Below are positions 8,482 to 14,957 of a DNA stretch of 21,460 bases, in pieces. Positions within the stretch are counted from its first letter, which is position 1. Each line of letters opens with the position of its first letter. The notes beneath the pieces are model-generated. The model saw only the letters and a list, made by a program, of their open reading frames with translations. It had not been told where the DNA came from and did not search any database. This DNA comes from a virus, in the IMG/VR virus record IMGVR_UViG_3300032265_000716, positions 1-21,460 of that record; one strand, 5' to 3'. Made by a program: the position numbers and the translations under genes.

Positions 8482-8489
8482 TATTTATA
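8482..8489 (-). promoter_or_regulatory. Late promoter TATAAATA for gp18-gp19
   Basis: An exact match to the T4 late consensus on the minus strand, 32 nt before the chosen gp18 start. The predicted leader of about 26 nt contains the GGAG ribosome site. It is the best late box in the window. Confidence 0.85.
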
Positions 8490-8524
8490 GGTTTTTTGAT
8501 TTTTCAAGCTGTTATAGCATATTG

Positions 8525-8544
8525 AAAAGGCCTTCAAAAGGCCT
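8525..8544 (-). terminator. Possible terminator hairpin ahead of the gp18 promoter
   Basis: AGGCCT (8528-8533) and AGGCCT (8539-8544) form a 6-bp stem with a 5-nt loop. On the minus strand four T follow. It could stop leftward transcription coming from the kinase gene before the gp18 promoter. The T run is short, so termination may be weak. Confidence 0.5.
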
Positions 8545-8560
8545 ACTATTGATTAAATAC

Positions 8561-8899
8561 ATGATGAGACCACTATGTTCCTGCGGTTATAGGCCGGCCG
8601 CAGTTAATTATCGCAAGAACGGACACACATACTATCGCAGTATGTGTAATGTCTGTATGAAGGGTGTGGCTAATGCTGGGGTTGCAAGATGGTACCGTTC
8701 AGGATACCGCATTAAACCAACATGCGATAAATGTGGATTTAAAAGTCCACACTCAGAAGTGTTTGCGGTGTTTCATGTGGACGGCAATTTGGACAACTGT
8801 CGTCCTACTAATCTCAAGACAGTGTGTGCAAACTGTCAGAGACTTCTTCATCGTGAAGGTGTAAAGTGGAAGCAGGGAGATTTGACACCAGACCTTTAA
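8561..8899 (+). CDS. Small HNH nuclease-like zinc protein
   Basis: From ATG 8561 the protein has 112 residues. It starts with a zinc-type motif, CSCG then CNVC, continues with CDKCGFKS, and has the HNH-like core FHVDGNLDNCRPTNLKTVCANC followed by a conserved tail REGVKWKQGDLTPDL. Similar small CxCG/HNH proteins sit among structural genes in T4-like cyanophages, as I recall. Family members are nicking or homing endonucleases or help packaging; which applies here is not visible. The frame opens further upstream at a TTG (8522), but that codon falls in a hairpin, so ATG 8561 or 8564 is likelier. Its last 86 nt overlap the 3' end of the kinase gene on the other strand. Confidence 0.75.
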   Translation: MMRPLCSCGYRPAAVNYRKNGHTYYRSMCNVCMKGVANAGVARWYRSGYRIKPTCDKCGFKSPHSEVFAVFHVDGNLDNCRPTNLKTVCANCQRLLHREGVKWKQGDLTPDL

Positions 8900-9509
8900 C
8901 CTGCGTAAACAAGTCATCAATGTCTCCATTGTTGTCTAACACTGCATCAAACTTGGTTCCGACCCATGCAGTTTCGCTAGCGTGTATCTTTTGACGTTTA
9001 ATACGTTCACTGCTAATAGCGTAACTCATATTTTTATCGCCGGCATTCATGTTTATGGCATCATCGTACCAATCGGGCTCCGGACCACGAACTACACGAA
9101 CTACTATCCCGCCAGAATCTTTAATTGATTTAATTTCGTTAGGAAAACGACAATCGCTGATCACAATATCGTCTCGGCTATTACGTAGTTTATTTTCTAA
9201 ACTAGCAATCCAGATATCATCGTGAAATGCTTTGCGGCAAACTTCAGTGCCCCAGTATTGTAATACCCAACGTGGGGTTAAATTAGGCATGTTTAAGCGT
9301 TGACTCCACCATGGATCCACTTGTTCTCGCCATTCACGGGCTTGTTTAGTGCGGCCTTCCAGCATGGTTCGATCCCAACCAAACACTTGAGCCACTGCAT
9401 CTTTTAAACTGTTGGCAAAGGATTCTCGTCGAAAACCGTGAAAGTTAGTTAGATAATCAGCTATCGTATCTTTACCTGATCCGATAAATCCACACACGCC
9501 TATAATCAT
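8814..9509 (-). CDS. 1: Deoxynucleoside monophosphate kinase, gp1-like
   Basis: The 231-residue protein begins with an adenylate-kinase-type P-loop, GFIGSGKDT (7-15). It continues with the T4 gp1 hallmarks SFANSLKDAVAQVFGWDR, REQVDPWW, LTPRWVLQYWGTEVCR and VISDCRFPNE. T4 gp1 (241 aa) phosphorylates dGMP, dTMP and hydroxymethyl-dCMP, feeding phage DNA synthesis. It is the only clear nucleotide-metabolism gene among the late genes here besides the Nudix gene. It has a separate sigma70-type promoter (9531-9559) and a GGGGG ribosome site just before ATG 9509, which fits earlier expression than its neighbours. The last 28 codons are antisense to the end of the HNH gene. Confidence 0.92.
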   Translation of the reverse strand: MIIGVCGFIGSGKDTIADYLTNFHGFRRESFANSLKDAVAQVFGWDRTMLEGRTKQAREWREQVDPWWSQRLNMPNLTPRWVLQYWGTEVCRKAFHDDIWIASLENKLRNSRDDIVISDCRFPNEIKSIKDSGGIVVRVVRGPEPDWYDDAINMNAGDKNMSYAISSERIKRQKIHASETAWVGTKFDAVLDNNGDIDDLFTQVKGLVSNLPASTLHLHDEEVSDSLHTLS

Positions 9510-9530
9510 AGAGCCCCCTAAAGTAACTCT

Positions 9531-9559
9531 AGTATATAACAGTTTTATTACAAGGTCAA
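9531..9559 (-). promoter_or_regulatory. Sigma70-type promoter for the kinase gene
   Basis: On the minus strand TTGACC (9559-9554) and TATACT (9536-9531) are 17 nt apart, close to the bacterial consensus at both elements with ideal spacing. It lies between the dioxygenase stop and ATG 9509. This suggests early or middle expression by unmodified host polymerase. Confidence 0.75.
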
Positions 9560-9568
9560 CTTATTTTA

Positions 9569-10126
9569 TCACCAAACCCACGAGACATACGAATATCTAG
9601 TACCCGTTATAACAGGAGTTATAGTGTGCGGATATAAAAAATTTGATGGAAATACAATCATATCTCCTTTGTTCAAAGAGTAATCTTCGCCGTCAAACAT
9701 AAGTAGATTACCACCGGTATATGTGTCATTTAATCCGCACAGTACAGTTAAAATTGGAATGCCTTTACGTTCACCGTCAAACATATCTTTAATATGATCA
9801 CAATGATTGTCCATTCGTGTATCTGGATCGTACTTATTAAATTTTGGACGAGTAAATCCTGCCCAACTTTTAAACCAAGGAAATCCCATTTGAGTCACAT
9901 ATTGATTTATAGCTTTCCATGTGTATTCCATGAGAAATTCGTTTGACGGAATCATATCAAAACATACCGACGATGCATTTAAATGACTACTGTATTCTCC
10001 GGCATTATTATAAAATTTATGTATGTCAAAATTACATAAATTTAAATACTCTACTGAGGTATCGCATACATCACTTGGCAAGTGATTTCTATAAATTTTA
10101 ATGTAATCTTTAAGATTTTTATTCAC
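9569..10126 (-). CDS. 2-oxoglutarate/Fe(II)-dependent dioxygenase (prolyl-4-hydroxylase type)
   Basis: The 185-residue protein carries the 2OG/Fe(II) metal triad H108-x-D110 (in DNHCDH) and H167 (in YPHTITPV), with R177 ten residues later as the likely 2-oxoglutarate anchor. The strand pattern LTVLCGLND, GGNLLMFDGE and GDMIVFPS between them is the double-stranded beta-helix core of P4H-like enzymes. Such genes are common in aquatic T4-like phages; the substrate (a protein side chain or a nucleobase) is unknown. The start is GTG 10126, chosen because AAGGA lies about 6 nt upstream; the nearby ATG at 10128 is out of frame and meets a stop at once. It follows gp13 by 43 nt, so it may be read through from the gp13 late promoter. 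Confidence 0.88.
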   Translation of the reverse strand: MNKNLKDYIKIYRNHLPSDVCDTSVEYLNLCNFDIHKFYNNAGEYSSHLNASSVCFDMIPSNEFLMEYTWKAINQYVTQMGFPWFKSWAGFTRPKFNKYDPDTRMDNHCDHIKDMFDGERKGIPILTVLCGLNDTYTGGNLLMFDGEDYSLNKGDMIVFPSNFLYPHTITPVITGTRYSYVSWVW

Positions 10127-10169
10127 ATTGTATCCTTATATTACATTGTAACACAAGTCTACAATTAAA

Positions 10170-10955
10170 TCAACCAATAACAAATGCATAACCAGTCCCG
10201 CCAGCTATGTATGTTTCCATTTCTTTGTCAAGGTCTTTAAGTTCAGCAGTACCAGCAGTCAATAATGCAGTACCATTTAGTGTAATAGCACTACCAGGGC
10301 CGGCAATAGAACCAAACTTAGAGCGTGCTTCACCCAGCATGATTTTACAACTTGCCAGCGTATAATCCTTGAGCCATTGCTTGGCGTAGATATCCTGCAA
10401 CAATACCCAGTCTGGACGATAGTTCTGACTTTTGATTAGAATTTGTTCGCCTTGTGCAAACGGACGTTGTAGAATATTTAAGATATGACTTGTTGGCTTC
10501 CAACTGAATTCAATGTACGATCCAAACATCTTACCCACTAACTTTTGATAGCCTGCAAATAATTCATATGTTGCAAGTCCGCCCATCATACTGCCTGACA
10601 TCAAATAGGTATTTGTATACGCCAAGTTGAATGGTTCAAACAGCGTGCCGCCAGCACCCATGCCGCTTCTGCTACCTATTGCTCTGCGAAATACACTTTG
10701 CACATTGATGATTTCATCGGGCAATCTGTATTCATTTTGATCCATTATTAGTTCAAGGAAACTATAACTTTCTTCCACTGCGTTTGGACTGCGTTGTCTG
10801 AAGCGATTTAACGCACGATCAAGTCCAGTTTCATAATGAATAGGGTCAAGTTCTACTTCAATCATGCCGTCGCCGAGCATGGCACGAACATAGTCAAACA
10901 CTTTGTTTCGTTCCAGTAATGAATTAGATTCTGTTGTTGCTGGTAGATCGTCCAT
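10170..10955 (-). CDS. 13: Neck protein gp13
   Basis: This 261-residue protein fits T4 gp13 (309 aa): an N-terminal RNKVFDYVRAMLGDGMIEVEL, then YETGLDRALNRFRQRS, EESYSFLELIMDQNEYRLPDEI and, in the C-terminal half, YAKQWLKDYTLASCKIMLGEARSKFGS. gp13 forms the head-neck connector ring that joins the portal to gp14 and the tail. Start 10955 has GGAG 7 nt upstream. In T4 genes 13, 14 and 15 are collinear; here gp13 is inverted and diverges from gp14 across 40 bp, so the neck genes have been rearranged but still share a control region. Confidence 0.92.
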   Translation of the reverse strand: MDDLPATTESNSLLERNKVFDYVRAMLGDGMIEVELDPIHYETGLDRALNRFRQRSPNAVEESYSFLELIMDQNEYRLPDEIINVQSVFRRAIGSRSGMGAGGTLFEPFNLAYTNTYLMSGSMMGGLATYELFAGYQKLVGKMFGSYIEFSWKPTSHILNILQRPFAQGEQILIKSQNYRPDWVLLQDIYAKQWLKDYTLASCKIMLGEARSKFGSIAGPGSAITLNGTALLTAGTAELKDLDKEMETYIAGGTGYAFVIG

Positions 10956-10971
10956 ATAAGTTCTCCATGTA

Positions 10972-10991
10972 TATTTATGCGGCGATAAATA
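10972..10991. promoter_or_regulatory. Back-to-back divergent late promoters between gp13 and gp14
   Basis: CATAAATA on the minus strand (10979-10972) faces gp13 and GATAAATA on the plus strand (10984-10991) faces gp14. The arms TATTTAT and ATAAATA form a perfect 7-bp inverted repeat around GCGGCG. The gp13 message would have a leader of about 10 nt starting near its GGAG. The gp14 box ends only 4 nt before ATG 10996, leaving no room for a leader. Confidence 0.75.
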
Positions 10992-10995
10992 TCAT

Positions 10996-12399
10996 ATGCC
11001 AAGACTATCACTATATAAACCCGAACGCGGGCAAGATTATAAATTCATGGATCGCCAGATTTCTGAGATGTTTCAGGTTGGCGGCACAGATGTATACTTG
11101 CACAAATACATGGGCCCAAAGTTAAACCCCAACGGTACCGCAGATCAACCTGTAATTGATTCATATAATGTGGCAAATATACAGGATTTGTTATTTTTAG
11201 AAAACCGTGATAGAAAATACGAAGAAGAAATTTACCGTATCCGTGGCATTTATAATGTGCAGAATATTGACTTTAATCTAAGTCAGTTTGGCCTGTTTAT
11301 TGATAACGATACAATTTACATGACTGTGCATATCAACGATTTTATCAAGTACATTGCCCGCAAGCCCATTAGTGGCGATGTGATAGAACTGCCACATTTG
11401 AAGGATCAGTTTGCCTTAAACGATTACGACATTGCCTTACCGCGTTATTATGTAATTGAAGATGTTGGTCGTGCAAGTGAAGGATTTAGCCCAACTTGGT
11501 ACCCGCATTTATACCGACTAAAACTTAAGAAAATAACAGACAATCAACAATTTGCTGATATTCTTAACAAACCAGCAACAGATGCCAACGGTGATCCAAG
11601 TGGAATGACTCTACGTGAATTACTCAGTACTCACAATAAAGAGTTGGAAATCAACGACCAAGTTGTTGCACAAGCAGAAGCGGATGCACCTAAGAGTGGG
11701 TATGAAACAAGACAGTTTTATACACTTGCTGTTGATGATAAAGGTAAGCCAACATTAACTACTGCGGATGAAACTGATATTAACGCGGCATCTACGATAA
11801 GAGCGAGTCAAGTGGAAGGTGTACCTGAGCGTACAGGATATACAGGTTATTTGGTTGGAGACGGATTTCCAGTTAACGGATACGACTTTGGATTTGGAAT
11901 ACAGTTTCCCATGGCACCGGCACAAAATGATTTCTTTTTACGCACCGATTTTTTGCCTAATCGATTGTTTAGATTTGACAGTACAAGGTGGATTAAAGTT
12001 GAAGATGCGGTACGTATGAATATGACCAACACTGATACAAGAAGTACATTTAAAACTAACTTTATCAACAATACTAATCACATGTACACTGACATTGTTG
12101 CCACGGATTATGTGAGATTGGCAGCGGGCGACACGCTTGTACCAACTAATATTGCATCTACTGCTACAGCACCATATGTTGTGTTAAAACTTGAGACTAC
12201 TAAATTAGAATATGCACTTGCAGATTATCCAAATTTAATTTCTATTAACGGAGATTTTATACAAATAGAATTGCCAGTTATAAATTTAGTACAACAAACA
12301 ATTCCATACGACGGTGTGTGGACTGTGACATTATACAATGTACGTGAAGAAGAAAGACAAAGTCTTTCTAAAGCACTTAAACCAAAGGCAGATTTATAA
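10996..12399 (+). CDS. 14: Neck protein gp14, enlarged
   Basis: The N-terminal third matches the gp14 neck family: PERGQDYKFMDRQISEMFQVGGTDVYLHKYMGP (about 9-41), YEEEIYRIRGIYNVQNIDFNLSQFGLF and the conserved LPRYYVIEDV. gp14 sits with gp13 at the bottom of the head as the binding site for the finished tail. The protein has 467 residues against 256 in T4; the added part is roughly 190-400, an Asp/Thr/Ala-rich stretch with a beta-strand module (ADETDINAAS..., TDFLPNRLFRFDSTRWIKVEDA). ATG 10996 fits the family start MPRLSLYKPE; there is no ribosome site before it. The TAA overlaps the endonuclease ATG by one base (TAATG). Confidence 0.9.
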   Translation: MPRLSLYKPERGQDYKFMDRQISEMFQVGGTDVYLHKYMGPKLNPNGTADQPVIDSYNVANIQDLLFLENRDRKYEEEIYRIRGIYNVQNIDFNLSQFGLFIDNDTIYMTVHINDFIKYIARKPISGDVIELPHLKDQFALNDYDIALPRYYVIEDVGRASEGFSPTWYPHLYRLKLKKITDNQQFADILNKPATDANGDPSGMTLRELLSTHNKELEINDQVVAQAEADAPKSGYETRQFYTLAVDDKGKPTLTTADETDINAASTIRASQVEGVPERTGYTGYLVGDGFPVNGYDFGFGIQFPMAPAQNDFFLRTDFLPNRLFRFDSTRWIKVEDAVRMNMTNTDTRSTFKTNFINNTNHMYTDIVATDYVRLAAGDTLVPTNIASTATAPYVVLKLETTKLEYALADYPNLISINGDFIQIELPVINLVQQTIPYDGVWTVTLYNVREEERQSLSKALKPKADL

Positions 12400-12950
12400 T
12401 GCACATCTATAAATTTACACATAAAGAATCTGGCAAGTGTTATATTGGACAAACTATACAAAACCCAAATCAAAGACGACTTGAACATATTGCAGGAAGC
12501 AGAACTAGTGAAAAAACTTATCATTTTCATAATGCTTTAAGAAAATATGGAGTTGATGCATTCACATTTGATGTTATTGATTCTGCTAGTAATTTAGCAG
12601 AGTTGAATCAATTAGAAGAACAGTATGTAGAACAATTTGATTGTTATCAAAATGGATACAACATTAGGAAAGCAGGTAACAATAAATTACACTCTGAAGA
12701 AAGTAAGCAAAGAATGCGTGAGTCTCAAAAGGCAGCACATGCTAGACGTAGAGCAGAAAATAATGGCACTGAAAAGCATATTAATACTAGAAGTCATAAG
12801 GGCAAGACCGGGTTATGGCAATTAAACGATGATCAAAAGAAAAAACATAGTGAAATTATGTCTGAAGTAAATAAAAAAACATCTGGTGGTAAGACTTGGC
12901 GAATAATAGACGGCAAGCGCACATGGCTAACCATGGAGGCTTCGGTTTAA
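12399..12950 (+). CDS. Free-standing GIY-YIG homing endonuclease
   Basis: The 183-residue protein has an N-terminal GIY-YIG nuclease domain: IYKFTHKESGKCYIGQT (3-19, with the YIG at 15-17), Arg in NQRRLEHI, and Glu in LEEQYVEQF followed by GYNIRKAG. NUMOD3-type DNA-binding helices follow (KLHSEESKQRMRESQKAAHARR, about 96-117), with a second such stretch (QKKKHSEIMSEVNKKT) and a common C-terminal end, GKTWRIIDGKRTW. It sits exactly at the gp14/gp15 junction, sharing a base with the gp14 stop. Its last codons overlap the gp15 start (ATG 12923, another frame). Its TAA (12948-12950) lies inside the 40-nt segment that splits gp15. Proteins of this kind cut an allele lacking the element and spread by repair. 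Confidence 0.92.
   Translation: MHIYKFTHKESGKCYIGQTIQNPNQRRLEHIAGSRTSEKTYHFHNALRKYGVDAFTFDVIDSASNLAELNQLEEQYVEQFDCYQNGYNIRKAGNNKLHSEESKQRMRESQKAAHARRRAENNGTEKHINTRSHKGKTGLWQLNDDQKKKHSEIMSEVNKKTSGGKTWRIIDGKRTWLTMEASV
12922..12935 (+). repeat. Hairpin over the presumed gp15 start codon
   Basis: CATGG (12922-12926) and CCATG (12931-12935) form a perfect 5-bp stem with a CTAA loop. The 5' arm contains ATG 12923 and the 3' arm contains the CAT codon that precedes the 40-nt segment. In RNA it could hide the gp15 start until ribosomes finishing the endonuclease gene open it. Confidence 0.6.
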
Positions 12951-14477
12951 CGCCGTCGCACTATCTCGCAACATTTTTATGATGGTCAAATAAGACGATA
13001 TATTACACAAACAATACGTGTATTCAGTAACTTCGTAGTCAAGTATGGCGATGGTACTCTTGTGCGTATTCCTGTTATGTACGGTGATGCTGATAGACAA
13101 GTTGCCAGTATCATACGACAAAACAGTGAAAACAAAGTTAATAGCGTTCCTAGAATCTCTGTGTATGTTAGCGAACTAAGTTTGGATCGTACTAGGCTTA
13201 GTGATTCTAGTTTTGTGGGCAAATTGCATTTTAGAGAACGTGATACCCAAGTAGATCCAACTACTGGTAAAGAAACATACAATCAAAGTCAAGGACGTAA
13301 TTATACTGTTGAACGAGTAATGCCAACTCCGTTTAAACTAACAATGAAAGTGGATATATGGGCCGCGAATACTGACCAAAAACTTCAAATTATGGAGCAA
13401 CTATTAGTATTGTTTAATCCAAGTTTGGAATTACAAACTACTGACAACTATATTGACTGGACCAGTTTAACCACTTTAGAATTAACAGATGTAAAATGGG
13501 GCAGTAAACCTATCCCTGTAGGAAACGATACTCCAATTGATATAGCTACACTAACAGTAGTAACTCCAATTTGGATTAGTCCGCCCGCTAAAGTTAAACA
13601 CCTTGGTGTTATTACTAAAATTATTACAAGTTTTTATCAAGATTCGAATACCAGCCCAAGTGGTTATATAGATGGCCTGGGCCAAGATCTTGCAGGACCC
13701 ACAATAACTCTTTCAACACAATTGACAAAGATAACAACAACTACAAGCGGAGATTTTGGAATACAAGTATACGCTGGCGAAGTTAGATTGATGACCCAGT
13801 ACGAAAATGCAATACCTAAAAATAATCTACTTGAGTTACCAATTAAGCAAGGACCAGCTATTAATTGGCGAGAATTATTTGATCAATTCCCCCAACAGTA
13901 TGTATCAGGATCCAGCAGATTATTTTTAACGCAATCAAACGGATCAAGTGTAGTTGGCACAATACTAATTAATCCATTAGATGATACGCTACTCAATGTG
14001 TCATGGGATCCTGACACATTTACCACTAATACAGGAATTGATAGTCAAGGATATTTAGATACTGATGTTGAATATAGTTTAAGTGGGTGTTACAGGGCCA
14101 GTAGTCCAGGAACATTCGATGCCATAATGGATCCATTAGTGACTGGGCCGAGCGATGCAAAATTTGTCACTAGATACGGTGCATTGACAGCTGGCCGACG
14201 ATATCTGATTATAGAAGACATCGGCAGTGAAATTAACATAGACGGTGCTGATGCTTGGAAAAGTACTACTGACGTAGATTTTGTAGCACATGCAAACGAC
14301 ATTATAGAATGGTCCGGAACTCAATGGAATGTAATTTTTAATAGCACTCAGGAAACAGACACTATGGTCTGGCAAACGAATATATACACTGGCATTCAAT
14401 ACTTGTGGAACGGGGTTTCCTGGGTCAAGAGCTTTGAAGGTGAATATAAGGCCGGTGAATGGACGATAGAACTATAA
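12923..14477 (+). CDS. 15: Tail completion/sheath stabiliser gp15 with interrupted 5' end
   Basis: The body, from codon TTT 12975, begins FYDGQIRRYITQTIRVFSNF and continues RIPVMYGDADRQ and KLTMKVDIWAANTDQKLQIMEQLLVLFNPSL, the gp15 family pattern. T4 gp15 caps the tail tube and sheath. In this frame no ATG, GTG or TTG occurs between the endonuclease stop and GTG 13062, which lies past the conserved N-terminus. ATG GCT AAC CAT at 12923-12934 is a plausible start but is in another frame, separated by 40 nt. Joining them gives MANH-FYDGQ, the same offset as T4's MFGY-FYNSS as I recall it. The protein is about 506 residues, against 272 in T4; the C-terminal extension ends with a W-rich module (VWQTNIYTGIQYLWNGVSW). 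The interruption is explained under findings. Confidence 0.85.
12935..12974 (+). other. 40-nt out-of-frame segment in gp15, bypass-like
   Basis: The segment lies between CAT (12932-12934) and FYDG codon 12975; its own last codon is also CAT (12972-12974), so the two CAT codons match as take-off and landing codons would. It is 22 of 40 G+C, above its AT-rich surroundings. Near its 5' end AGGC-TTCG-GTTT forms a short stem with a UUCG loop (12937-12948). It carries the TAA of the endonuclease gene. Its length is not a multiple of three, so normal reading from ATG 12923 ends at TGA 12980. A 39-codon-neutral insertion plus one extra T in TTTTT (12974-12978) would also fit. Confidence 0.6.
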
Positions 14478-14908
14478 CAGAAAAGATCATATGTAGCGGT
14501 GCATTATTTTGTGCTAAATCAACTCAACGATTTTTACTACTGCAAAAAGCACATGGTAAACATGTGGGTACTTGGGGATTAGTAGGAGGCACTAACATAT
14601 CTGGTGAAACTCCGTGGCAAGGGCTTCAACGAGAGATTGAAGAAGAAATTGGTATGCCACCTTATATTAAAAAAACACTACCACTGGAAAAATTCACCAG
14701 TAATGATAGTGTGTTCAACTTTCACACATATTTTTGTGTAGTAGAAGAAGAGTTTATTCCTACATTAAGCGACGAACATAATGCCTGGGGATGGTTTGAT
14801 TTAAGCAGGCTACCCAAGCCTGTGCATAGAGGACTTGATTTAAGCCTACGAAATCGAGTTATACAGACTAAAATACAAACAGTAATAGATTTAATAGATA
14901 ATTTATAA
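14459..14908 (+). CDS. Nudix hydrolase
   Basis: The 149-residue protein has a complete Nudix box, G-x5-E-x7-REUxEExGU, at about 43-64 (GTNISGE ... REIEEEIGM). The preceding strands GALFCAKSTQRFLLLQKA and GTWGLVGG are also typical. These enzymes hydrolyse nucleoside diphosphates linked to another group; the substrate cannot be read from the sequence. In phages they may clean up damaged nucleotides, ADP-ribose or capped RNA. The ATG lies inside the gp15 gene and the frames overlap by 19 nt, so its translation is probably coupled to gp15. It is the last gene of the plus operon before a strong terminator. Confidence 0.9.
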   Translation: MDDRTITEKIICSGALFCAKSTQRFLLLQKAHGKHVGTWGLVGGTNISGETPWQGLQREIEEEIGMPPYIKKTLPLEKFTSNDSVFNFHTYFCVVEEEFIPTLSDEHNAWGWFDLSRLPKPVHRGLDLSLRNRVIQTKIQTVIDLIDNL

Positions 14909-14910
14909 AA

Positions 14911-14940
14911 CAAAAAAGCCGCATATAGCGGCTTTTTTTT
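14911..14940. terminator. Bidirectional terminator between convergent operons
   Basis: AAAAAAGCCGC (14912-14922) pairs with GCGGCTTTTTT (14928-14938) around a 5-nt loop, with eight T on the plus strand and six on the minus strand. It lies 4 nt after the Nudix stop and 18 nt past the stop of the convergent 1167-codon gene, so it should end both transcripts. Confidence 0.92.
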
Positions 14941-14957
14941 GTTCTGTACTATTTGAA

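Noticed and set aside
8497-8520. Sigma70 promoter for the HNH gene (TTGATT then TATAGC/CATATT)
   Set aside because: Spacing or the -10 element is poor in every alignment tried, so not listed.
8464-8537. Upstream gp18 start at 8464 and a 66-codon frame over the same region
   Set aside because: ATG 8464 lacks a ribosome site and would place GGAG inside the coding region; 8449 gives the family-like start MAQLSSPGV. The other frame is a shadow.
12399-12974. Group I intron containing the GIY-YIG gene
   Set aside because: The endonuclease ATG overlaps the gp14 stop and its reading frame fills nearly the whole insertion. I found no P, Q, R or S core elements and no room for them, so splicing is less likely than a free-standing endonuclease.
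12399-14477. Endonuclease fused to gp15 by stop readthrough or as an intein
   Set aside because: The two share a frame, but a TAA separates them and no intein splicing motifs (N-terminal Cys/Ser block, His-Asn end) are visible. MANH-FYDGQ is a better N-terminus.
13062-14477. gp15 starting at GTG 13062
   Set aside because: It would remove the conserved FYDGQIRRY...NF region that matches the start of T4 gp15, and no ribosome site precedes it.
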